A stretch of 64,000 bases of DNA from Achromobacter denitrificans NBRC 15125 (GTDB taxonomy: Bacteria > Pseudomonadota > Gammaproteobacteria > Burkholderiales > Burkholderiaceae_B). The DNA lies in assembly GCF_001571365.1 (NCBI RefSeq), contig NZ_BCTQ01000001.1, positions 124,001-188,000 on the forward strand, in the 5' to 3' direction. The notes beneath the pieces were generated by a model that did not search any database, was not told where the DNA came from, and was given only the letters and a program-made list of their open reading frames with translations. This document shows positions 46,290 through 53,128 of this stretch, in pieces (within the stretch, counting starts at the first letter, position 1; each line of letters begins with the position of its first letter). A program made the position numbers and the translations under genes.

Positions 46290-48089
46290 TCAGCGGCCGA
46301 TCGCGTAGGCCTGCATCAGGCGCGGCGTGGCGGCCGCATGCAGCAGCCCGTCGGCGTCGCGCGATGCGGCGGTCAGGCGGCCCACCGACCATTCCGGCAC
46401 TTCTTCGATATGGTGGCCGCGCTGGCGCAGCGCCTCGATGACCTCCAGCCCGAAGCTGGCCTCCACCGCCAGATGCCCCGGCTTGCGGTCCCGCGGATAG
46501 AAGGACGTGGGGAAATGCATGGTGTGGGACATGGGCAGGTCGATCGCCTCCTGCAGGTTCAGCCCGTGATGCACATGGCGCAGGAAGAACAGCAGTTGCC
46601 ACTGCTCCTGCTGGTCGCCGCCGGGCGTGCCGAAGGCCAGATAGGGCTTGCCGTCCCGCAGCGCCAGGGACGGCGTGAGCGTGGTGCGCGGACGCTTGCC
46701 CGGCGCCAGCGTGCCGGGCAGCCCTTCTTCCAGCCAGAACATCTGCGCGCGCGTGTTCAGCCCGAAGCCCAGTTCGGGGATGACGGGCGAGGACTGGAAC
46801 CAGCCGCCCGAGGGCGTGGCCGAAATCATGTTGCCCCAGCGGTCGACGACGTCAACGTGGGTGGTGTCGCCCCGCTTGGCGGACGCGCGCATGTCGGCCA
46901 TCGTGGGCTCGTTGGTGGCGCTGCCGGGCGCGGAGACCGGCGACAGGCGTTGCAGCGTGTCCATGACGCGCGCGACCTGCGCCTCGAAGCCGGGCACCTG
47001 CCCGGGCAGCAGGTCCTGCGAGGCGGCGGCGCCGATCAGCGCGCGACGCTCATCGTTGTAGGCGTCGGACAGCAGGTGCGCCAGCGGCACGTCGACGAAG
47101 GCCGGGTCGCCGTAATAGGCTTCGCGGTCGGCGAAGGCCAGCTTCATGGCTTCCGTGACCCGGTGCACGAATTCCGCGCTGGTCGGGCCGACGCCCGCCA
47201 GGTCCATTTTCTTGAGCAGCGCCAGGGTCTGCAGGAAGACCGGCCCCTGGCTCCACGGGCCGGCCTTGGCCACGGTGTAGCCGTGATAGTCGTAGGTGAC
47301 CGGCTTGTCGTAGCTGGCCGACCAGCCCGCCAGGTCGTCCGCGGTAATGATGCCGCGGTGCGCCGAGCCGCTCTCGTCCATGACCTCGGTGTTGCGCGCG
47401 TAGCGGTCGATTTCCTCGGCCACGAAGCCGCGGTAGAACGCGTCGCGGGCCGCCTCGATCTGGCGGTCGCGGTCGGCGCCCGCGTCTTCCGCCTGCTTCA
47501 GCACGCGGGTCCAGGTGCGGGCCAGCGCCGGGTTGCGGAACAGCTTGCGGGCTTCCGGGACCTTGCCTCCCGGCACGTACACCTGGGCGGTCGTGGGCCA
47601 ATGGGTCTCGAAAAAGTCCTTCAGGCCGGCGATGGTGTTGGAGATGCGCGGCATCAGCGCGTGGCCGTGCTCCGCGTAATAGATAGCGGGTTCGAGCACG
47701 TCGCGCACGCGCATCGTGCCGTGGTCGCGCAGCAGCAGCATCCAGGCGTCGAAGGCGCCCGGGATGACCGTGGCCAGCAGGCCGTTGCCGGGGATGAGCT
47801 TCAACCCCTCGGCGCGGTATCGCTCCAGCGTGGCGGCGGCGGGCGTCGTGCCCTGGCCGCACAGGACCTCGACGCGGCCAGTGCGGGCGGAGTAGAACAC
47901 CGCGGGCACTTCACCGGCCGGGCCCACAAGATGGGGCTCAACCACCTGCAGCACGAAAGCCGAAGCAACGCAGGCGTCAAACGCATTGCCGCCGCGCTCC
48001 AGGAGCGACATGCCGGCCGCGCTGGCCAGCCAATGGGTGGAGGTCACGACACCGAAGGTGCCGAGAATTTCAGGGCGAGTCGTGAACAT
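46290..48089 (-). CDS. Gamma-glutamyltransferase-like (Ntn hydrolase) protein
   Basis: A 599-residue GGT-family Ntn hydrolase. It should self-cleave before T409 in GDTTHVDVVDRWGNMIS to form large and small subunits; SGGWFQSSP and GTPGGDQQEQ are small-subunit motifs. Two features are atypical. There is no signal peptide, so it is probably cytoplasmic. The usual large-subunit GGGGF and DFREMAP stretches, which include the arginine that holds the glutamyl carboxylate, are replaced by PAGEVPAVF and LCGQGTTPAAA. It may therefore act on substrates other than glutathione. Confidence 0.85.
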   Translation of the reverse strand: MFTTRPEILGTFGVVTSTHWLASAAGMSLLERGGNAFDACVASAFVLQVVEPHLVGPAGEVPAVFYSARTGRVEVLCGQGTTPAAATLERYRAEGLKLIPGNGLLATVIPGAFDAWMLLLRDHGTMRVRDVLEPAIYYAEHGHALMPRISNTIAGLKDFFETHWPTTAQVYVPGGKVPEARKLFRNPALARTWTRVLKQAEDAGADRDRQIEAARDAFYRGFVAEEIDRYARNTEVMDESGSAHRGIITADDLAGWSASYDKPVTYDYHGYTVAKAGPWSQGPVFLQTLALLKKMDLAGVGPTSAEFVHRVTEAMKLAFADREAYYGDPAFVDVPLAHLLSDAYNDERRALIGAAASQDLLPGQVPGFEAQVARVMDTLQRLSPVSAPGSATNEPTMADMRASAKRGDTTHVDVVDRWGNMISATPSGGWFQSSPVIPELGFGLNTRAQMFWLEEGLPGTLAPGKRPRTTLTPSLALRDGKPYLAFGTPGGDQQEQWQLLFFLRHVHHGLNLQEAIDLPMSHTMHFPTSFYPRDRKPGHLAVEASFGLEVIEALRQRGHHIEEVPEWSVGRLTAASRDADGLLHAAATPRLMQAYAIGR

Positions 48090-48101
48090 GGCTCACCCCC
48101 T

Positions 48102-48190
48102 GCCCGCTGCGCGGGCCCCCTGAAGGGGGCGACGCCTGCGGACCGGCGAAGCCGGACCCGTGGCGTCCCCAATGGGACGCCCTACGCAGG
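48102..48190. repeat. Branched hairpin element downstream of the divergent gap of the GGT-like gene
   Basis: Four perfect stems lie in 89 bases: GCCCGC/GCGGGC (48102-48116), GCCCCC/GGGGGC (48115-48130), CCGGC-GAA-GCCGG (48143-48155) and GGCGTCCC/GGGACGCC (48162-48181). The last two are enclosed by CCTGCG (48135-48140)/CGCAGG (48185-48190), making a three-way junction. It lies just upstream of the GGT-like start. It has the look of a dispersed intergenic repeat, but I see only this copy in the window. Confidence 0.65.
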
Positions 48191-48257
48191 GGCTGTTGTT
48201 GTTCACTTGCGCATGCAGCGCGCTGGATGGCATATCCACGTTCTACCTCACAAAAGA

Positions 48258-48357
48258 TGTCCGACACCAGGAAGGACCGCGATAGAGAGACGAAGTGCCT
48301 GGCACCCCGCCGAGGCGGACGTCAATCCGCGACGGCGTTCCCCGAGTGCCTGACACC
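48258..48357. repeat. Three copies of a short palindrome related to GTGCCTGGCACC
   Basis: TGTCCGACACC (48258-48268), GTGCCTGGCACC (48295-48306) and GTGCCTGACACC (48346-48357) are variants of one self-complementary 12-mer, at 37- and 51-base intervals, in the gap before the binding-protein gene's 3' end. The last lies 10 bases beyond the stop of that gene. No T tract follows on the minus strand, so they are not normal terminators. Confidence 0.6.
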
Positions 48358-48366
48358 GTGCCTGAT

Positions 48367-49869
48367 TTATTTTTTCGCGACGGTTACGCCCTTGAGCCGG
48401 ATGAGGCCGTCGGGATAAGGCACGAAGCCTTCCAGCTTCTTCTGCACGCCGAAGGTCCACGGCAGGTAGAACAGGTAGACGATGGGGCGCTGGTCCTGCA
48501 TGGCCGTCAGCACCTGGTCATACATCGCCCGGCGCTTGGCCTCGTCGGATTCGCCCCGGGCGTCGTTGAGCAGCTTGTCCACGGCGGGGTCGCAGAACTT
48601 GCCGTCGTTCAGGTTGCCCTTGCAGCTGACGTACTGGTGGATGTTGCCGCTGGGGTCGACCCGGCCGGACCAGCCGCTCTGGCCCACCTGGAAATCGCCG
48701 CGCGCGAGCGACGATTGCAGCGAGGCGAATTCCACCGGACGCAGGGTGATGTCGAAGCCCGCCTCGGCGCCCATGGCCTGCACCAGCTCGAACACCTGCT
48801 GCATGGTCGTGTTGTTGCCGAAGGTGATCTCGAACTTGACGCGGTCGAAGCCGGCTTCCTTCAGCAGGGCCTGCGCCTTCTTGGGATCGCGGCCCTTGTG
48901 CTCGAAGGCGGTGTTGTAGGCGAAGCTGGCCGGCGGGAACGGCTGGTAGGCCGGCTGGAACATGCCTTCGCCCACCACCTGGTTCAGCACGTCGCGGTCG
49001 ATGGCCAGATCCAGCGCCTGGCGCACGCGCTTGTCCTTGGCCAGCGGATTGTCGGCGCGCGCGCCGTTGGCGAGGTTGACCGAAATCGACTGGAAGCCCA
49101 GGCCCGTCACCGGCGCCAGGCGCAGGTTCTTGTCGTCCTTGACGGCCTTGGCGTCGCTCGGCGCCACGCGCTCGATGATGTCCAGGTCGCCCGCGCGCAG
49201 GTTGTTCAGGCGCACGGTGGTGTCGGGAATGGGGGTGAAGACGAGGCGGTCGAAGTGGTAATTGGCCGCATCCCAGTATTTGGGAAACTTCTCAAGCACG
49301 ATGCGATCGTTCTGCACGCGCTCCTTGAATTGGTAGGGGCCCGAGCACACGGGCTTGCCGCCCGGATCCTTGTCGAAGGTGGCGGGCGACATCATCATCC
49401 CGGCGCGGTCCGACAGCTGCGACAGCAGCGAGGCATCGGGTTCGGACAGGTTCAGCACGACGGTTTCGGCGTCCGGCGCCTCCACGCTGGCGACCGTGGC
49501 CAGTTCGCTCTTGCGGTTGCTGTCGGCCTGGGTGCGGGCGCGGTCCAGGTTGGCCTTGACGGCGGCGGCGTTCACCGGCGTGCCGTCATGGAACACGGCG
49601 TCCGTGCGCAACTTGAACGTCAGGACCTTGTTGTCGGGGCTGATGGTCCAGGATTGCGCCAGTTGCGGCACGATCTTGAGGTCCGGCGTGATGTCCACCA
49701 GTTTGTCGCACAGCGAGGCAAAGACGATGCGGCCGACGAAAGTGCGGGCCCGGACCGGGTCCAGCACGTCGGGGTCGTCCTGGAGGCCGATACGCAGGGT
49801 GGACTGGGCTTGCGCCAATCCGCTGGCCAGCATTCCCGCCATGGCCATGGCGAGGCAAAGTTTACGCAT
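48367..49869 (-). CDS. Periplasmic peptide/nickel-type ABC transporter substrate-binding protein (SBP family 5)
   Basis: A 500-residue secreted binding protein. Residues 1-22 are a signal peptide (MRKLCLAMAMAGMLASGLAQAQ). The mature part has the family 5 features: LDPVRARTFVGRIVFASLCDKLVDITPDLKIVPQLAQSW near the N-terminus, DAVFHDGTPVNA, SGPYQF and VRQALDLAIDRD. Ligands are di- or oligopeptides or glutathione-like molecules. No permease or ATPase genes are beside it, so it is an orphan here. ATG 49869 has GGAGAT five bases upstream; the frame is open further but without a signal sequence. Confidence 0.92.
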   Translation of the reverse strand: MRKLCLAMAMAGMLASGLAQAQSTLRIGLQDDPDVLDPVRARTFVGRIVFASLCDKLVDITPDLKIVPQLAQSWTISPDNKVLTFKLRTDAVFHDGTPVNAAAVKANLDRARTQADSNRKSELATVASVEAPDAETVVLNLSEPDASLLSQLSDRAGMMMSPATFDKDPGGKPVCSGPYQFKERVQNDRIVLEKFPKYWDAANYHFDRLVFTPIPDTTVRLNNLRAGDLDIIERVAPSDAKAVKDDKNLRLAPVTGLGFQSISVNLANGARADNPLAKDKRVRQALDLAIDRDVLNQVVGEGMFQPAYQPFPPASFAYNTAFEHKGRDPKKAQALLKEAGFDRVKFEITFGNNTTMQQVFELVQAMGAEAGFDITLRPVEFASLQSSLARGDFQVGQSGWSGRVDPSGNIHQYVSCKGNLNDGKFCDPAVDKLLNDARGESDEAKRRAMYDQVLTAMQDQRPIVYLFYLPWTFGVQKKLEGFVPYPDGLIRLKGVTVAKK

Positions 49870-50020
49870 GAATATCTCCGTCGATTCAGGTCGGCCTGCT
49901 TCCCCGCGCGCCGCCGGCACGCCGCCCGGCATGGAGGAACAGACCCGAGTCGTGCCGCAGCGCCGGGCCCATCCCCGTCGCGCACGTTCTTGTTGGATTC
50001 TGCGCCAGGCGCGCGGCGAT

Positions 50021-50050
50021 TGTATAGAGCGGCAGCTGTCGGACGGCTAA
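50021..50050 (-). promoter_or_regulatory. Candidate promoter of the binding-protein gene
   Basis: On the minus strand TTAGCC (50045-50050) and TATACA (50021-50026) are separated by 18 bases. The leader to ATG 49869 would be about 145 bases. The rest of the 217-base gap between the LysR gene and the binding-protein gene shows no other signal. Confidence 0.35.
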
Positions 50051-50086
50051 ATATCTCCGGGCGGCGGCCGCCTTGCGGACGGCCGC

Positions 50087-50983
50087 TCAGGGAATCCGGC
50101 AGGGCGCCGAGAAGTCCACGGCGGCCTGGACCTCGTCGCGCAGCTTGCCGACCAGCGGCCGGTTGTCGTCGCGACGGTACTGGAAGGAGTACGGCAAGGC
50201 CGCCAGCGCGGGATCGCAATCCAGCACGCGCAGGCTGCCCTCGGCCTGCAGCGTCCGAGCCCAATGGCTGGGCAGCAGCCCGACGCCGGTGCCCTCGATC
50301 AGGAGGCCGACCACCGCGCCCCAGTTGTTGCAGCACAGGCGCTCGCCGCCGGCATCGCGGCCCGCGATCCAGTCGTCGATGATGCGCGTGGTGCCCGCCC
50401 CCGCCGGCAGCGTCACCAGCGGCAGCCGTTCCAGCAGCGCGGGGGCCATGCGGGTGGCGCCGTCCAGCACGGCGGGCGAAGCGGCCCACGAAAAGCCGGC
50501 CTGCCCGATGGGCACGGACGCGATGCCAGGCCGCGACGAGCGGCCCGCGATAACCGCGAAATCCAGTTCGCCGTCGGCCACGCGCTGCTCCAGCACCTGG
50601 CCGATGTCCACATAAGGTTCCAGCACCAGGTCCGGGTAGGCGGCGCGCACGCCCCGGATCAGGCGGGGCAGCCAGGTCAGCGCGGTCAGTTCGCCCACGC
50701 CGAAGCGGCAGCGCCCGCGCAGCCCCGGGCTTTCGGCCAGCGAGGCCCGCACCCGCTCGGCGGCGGCCAGCAGTTCGCGGGCCTGGGGCAGCAGGCGCTG
50801 GCCCGCGTCGGTCAGGACGGCCTTGTGTCCGCTGCGGTCGAACAGCGGCTGGCCCAGGGCGTCCTCAAGCTCGGTGATGCGCTTGGACAGCGACGAGACT
50901 GACAGGTGCAGGCGCTCGGCCGCCACGGCGAAACTGACGCAGGTGGCGGCCCAGTAGAAGGCTTCGAGTTGCTTGAGGGTCAT
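50087..50983 (-). CDS. LysR-family transcriptional regulator
   Basis: A 298-residue LysR regulator. The winged helix-turn-helix is residues 1-60 (LKQLEAFYWAATCVSFAVAAERLHLSVSSLSKRITELEDALGQPLFDR). An effector-binding domain of periplasmic-binding-protein type follows from about 90. It is upstream of and in the same direction as the binding-protein and GGT-like genes, so it may control peptide or gamma-glutamyl compound use; that is inferred only from position. Start codon ATG 50983 gives the standard LysR N-terminus. Confidence 0.9.
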   Translation of the reverse strand: MTLKQLEAFYWAATCVSFAVAAERLHLSVSSLSKRITELEDALGQPLFDRSGHKAVLTDAGQRLLPQARELLAAAERVRASLAESPGLRGRCRFGVGELTALTWLPRLIRGVRAAYPDLVLEPYVDIGQVLEQRVADGELDFAVIAGRSSRPGIASVPIGQAGFSWAASPAVLDGATRMAPALLERLPLVTLPAGAGTTRIIDDWIAGRDAGGERLCCNNWGAVVGLLIEGTGVGLLPSHWARTLQAEGSLRVLDCDPALAALPYSFQYRRDDNRPLVGKLRDEVQAAVDFSAPCRIP

Positions 50984-50995
50984 GCCGAGATTGTA

Positions 50996-51056
50996 GGGGC
51001 GCCCGGCTGAGGGGCGCCCGGCATAGGGGCGCCCGGCCGAGGGGCGGCCCGCATGA
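50996..51056. repeat. 15-bp tandem repeat, three clean copies and one degenerate
   Basis: The unit GGGGCGCCCGGCNNA repeats at 50996, 51011 and 51026 with only the two penultimate bases varying (TG, AT, CG). A fourth, altered copy (51041-51056) follows. Each unit contains the palindrome GGGCGCCC. It fills most of the 93-base gap between two minus-strand regulator genes, the TetR gene (whose stop is at 51077) and the LysR gene (whose start is at 50983). Confidence 0.85.
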
Positions 51057-51076
51057 GGATCGGCGGTTCGCGGGAA

Positions 51077-51715
51077 TCAGGCGGCCTGCGGCGTCAGCAG
51101 GTGCGAGGAAAGCCGGAGGGTGTCGATGGCGGCGCGCAGCATGCGGTCGACGCGCGGCCAGAGGTCGCCCTTGAGGCGGTCGGACCAGCACAGGCTGTCG
51201 AACACGCCGTCGACCAGCGAATGCAGGTAGATGTTGGAGAGCCGGATGTCCAGCGCGCGCGGCAGGTCTTCGCGCTTGACGGCGGCGCGCAGCAGTTTCT
51301 CGGACGTGCGCAGGGCATGCCGCTCCCAGAGGTCGCGCCGGCGCAGGAGCGGCGCGTTTTCGTCGCTGCGCTCGCACTTCAGGTAGAGGATTTCCAGCAC
51401 GCGCTGCACCGAGCCTTCTTCCGCGTAGATCTGGATGTATTGGCGCATCGAATCGTAGAGCGACTCCAGCGCCTCGCCTTCGGTGGATACGTGGGTCAGC
51501 GGCGCTGCTTCGCCCAGCGCGCGGTCGCACATGGCGATACAGACGTCGATCTTGTTCTTGTAATGGCCGTAGACGGCGCCCCGGGAAACCCCTGCGTAAT
51601 CGGCAATGTCGCTCATGGTGGTGCCGGCGACGCCCTTGGACAGGAACACGCGCTCGGCGGCATCCAGGATGCGGCTGCGGGTGCGTTGGGACTCTTCTTT
51701 CGTCTTGCGGGCCAT
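51077..51715 (-). CDS. TetR-family repressor of the adjacent RND efflux operon (AcrR/TtgR-like)
   Basis: A 212-residue repressor. The helix-turn-helix is at about residues 12-58 (RSRILDAAERVFLSKGVAGTTMSDIADYAGVSRGAVYGHYKNKIDV), the pattern of AcrR, TtgR and SmeT. The C-terminal domain would bind hydrophobic drugs. ATG 51715 is preceded by AGGGGAGG; the frame is open upstream to 51823 but those codons cover the operator. It is divergent from an RND pump operon, the usual arrangement for a local repressor. Confidence 0.9.
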   Translation of the reverse strand: MARKTKEESQRTRSRILDAAERVFLSKGVAGTTMSDIADYAGVSRGAVYGHYKNKIDVCIAMCDRALGEAAPLTHVSTEGEALESLYDSMRQYIQIYAEEGSVQRVLEILYLKCERSDENAPLLRRRDLWERHALRTSEKLLRAAVKREDLPRALDIRLSNIYLHSLVDGVFDSLCWSDRLKGDLWPRVDRMLRAAIDTLRLSSHLLTPQAA

Positions 51716-51793
51716 GCGGAAACCTCCCCTAAAAAAAGGCGGCCGCTGTTTCAGGCGGCCTCCATTTCCATTGTGAATAAGTGTGAAGCCGCC

Positions 51794-51837
51794 AGCATAC
51801 TTTCCAACAAAGTAATTAATCAATCGTGACGGATTAA
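51794..51837. promoter_or_regulatory. Operator region between the TetR gene and the RND operon
   Basis: Two inverted repeats lie here: TACTTT-ccaac-AAAGTA (51798-51814) and TTAATC-n10-GATTAA (51816-51837). A minus-strand promoter for the TetR gene (TTGATT at 51818-51823, TATGCT at 51794-51799, spacer 18) spans both. A repressor bound here could shut off both directions. The AT-rich block contrasts with the surrounding GC-rich genes. Confidence 0.55.
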
Positions 51838-51919
51838 ATGCTAGACTCGCCTCCCACCTGGAAAGTTGGCGCCTTTCCGCACTCTTGCCCTCCGCGGGCG
51901 CATCGCAACAATTTTAAAA

Positions 51920-53122
51920 ATGAAGCACCGAGTCTCCCTGCCTACACTCGCCCTTATTTCCGTATCAATTCTTATTACGGGTTGTTCCAAGCCCTCGCCC
52001 GAAGACACCGCGCAGGCGCCCGCCGAAATCGGCGTCATCGTCGCCGCGGCCACGCCCACCAGCGTCAGGACAGAACTGCCCGGCCGCCTGGAGCCGTACC
52101 GCGAAGCCGAAGTGCGCGCCCGCGTGGCCGGCATCGTCACCGCGCGCCTCTACGAAGAAGGACAGGACGTGGCGCGCGGCGCCGCCCTGTTCCAGATCGA
52201 TCCGGCGCCGTTGCAGGCCTCCTACGATTCCGAGGCCGCGAATCTGGCGCGCGCGCAGGCCAACCTCTCGGCCGCGGCCGACAAGCTGCGCCGCTACGCG
52301 GACCTGGTGTCCGACCGGGCCATCAGCGAACGCGACCATGCAGAGAGCGTGGCGCAGGAACGCCAGGCCCGCGCGGAAGTGGCGCTGGCCCGCGCCAACC
52401 TGCAAAGCGCCAAATTGAAGCTGGACTACGCCCGCGTCACCTCGCCCATCGAGGGCCGCGCGCGCCGCGCGCTGGTGACCGAGGGCGCGCTCGTGGGCGA
52501 GGGCCAGGCCACGCCCTTGACGGTAGTTCAGCAGATCGATCCCATCTACGTGAACTTCGCGCAGCCGGCGGCGGAGGTCGTGCAGTTGCAGAAGCAGATC
52601 CGCGCGGGCGCCCTGCAAGGCATGTCGCCGGACCAGGTGCGCGTGCGGCTCCTGCTGCCCGACGGGTCCGAGTACGGGCGCGCGGGCACGCTGTCCTTCG
52701 CGGACCTGGCCGTCGATCCCGGCACGGACAACGTGACGATGCGGGCGCTGTTCGACAACCCCGACCGCGACCTGCTGCCCGGCATGTACGTGCGGGTGCA
52801 GCTGGAGCAGGCCATCAACCGCGACAGCTACCTGGTGCCGCGCAACGCCTTGCTGCGCAACGCCGAGGGCGCCCACGTGCTGGCCGCCGGCGACGACGGC
52901 GAACTGCGCAAGGTCGCCGTCGTCGCCCACCGCCTGCAAGGGCCCAACTGGATCGTCACGCAGGGCCTGGAAGGCGGCGAGCGCATCGTGGTCGAGAACG
53001 CCGCCCAACTGGCGGCCGGCCAGAAGATCAAGGCGGTGGAACGGCCCGCGCCGCGCGCCGCGCCCCCGGAGACGGCCGCTCCTGCCGGGCAGCCGCTGCC
53101 CGCCTCCGGCCAACAAGGATAA
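51920..53122 (+). CDS. RND efflux periplasmic adaptor lipoprotein (MexA/AcrA-like)
   Basis: A 400-residue membrane-fusion protein that links the inner-membrane pump to the outer-membrane channel. A lipobox LITGC places the lipidated Cys at residue 22. The biotinyl-lipoyl half motif GRLEPYREAEVRARVAGIV, a helical hairpin (about 90-165), a beta barrel and a membrane-proximal domain follow in order. ATG 51920 was chosen because it gives the lipoprotein signal; the frame is open from 51866. First gene of an adaptor-pump-channel operon resembling mexAB-oprM and Achromobacter axyABM. Confidence 0.93.
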   Translation: MKHRVSLPTLALISVSILITGCSKPSPEDTAQAPAEIGVIVAAATPTSVRTELPGRLEPYREAEVRARVAGIVTARLYEEGQDVARGAALFQIDPAPLQASYDSEAANLARAQANLSAAADKLRRYADLVSDRAISERDHAESVAQERQARAEVALARANLQSAKLKLDYARVTSPIEGRARRALVTEGALVGEGQATPLTVVQQIDPIYVNFAQPAAEVVQLQKQIRAGALQGMSPDQVRVRLLLPDGSEYGRAGTLSFADLAVDPGTDNVTMRALFDNPDRDLLPGMYVRVQLEQAINRDSYLVPRNALLRNAEGAHVLAAGDDGELRKVAVVAHRLQGPNWIVTQGLEGGERIVVENAAQLAAGQKIKAVERPAPRAAPPETAAPAGQPLPASGQQG

Positions 53123-53128
53123 GTCGCC

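Noticed and set aside
48102-48190. Possible tRNA or tmRNA from its branched folding
   Set aside because: No acceptor stem with CCA-type end, no T-loop TTCRA motif and no anticodon arm; stems do not match tRNA dimensions.
50996-51056. Possible CRISPR-like array
   Set aside because: The units abut with no spacers, are only 15 bp, and no cas gene is nearby.
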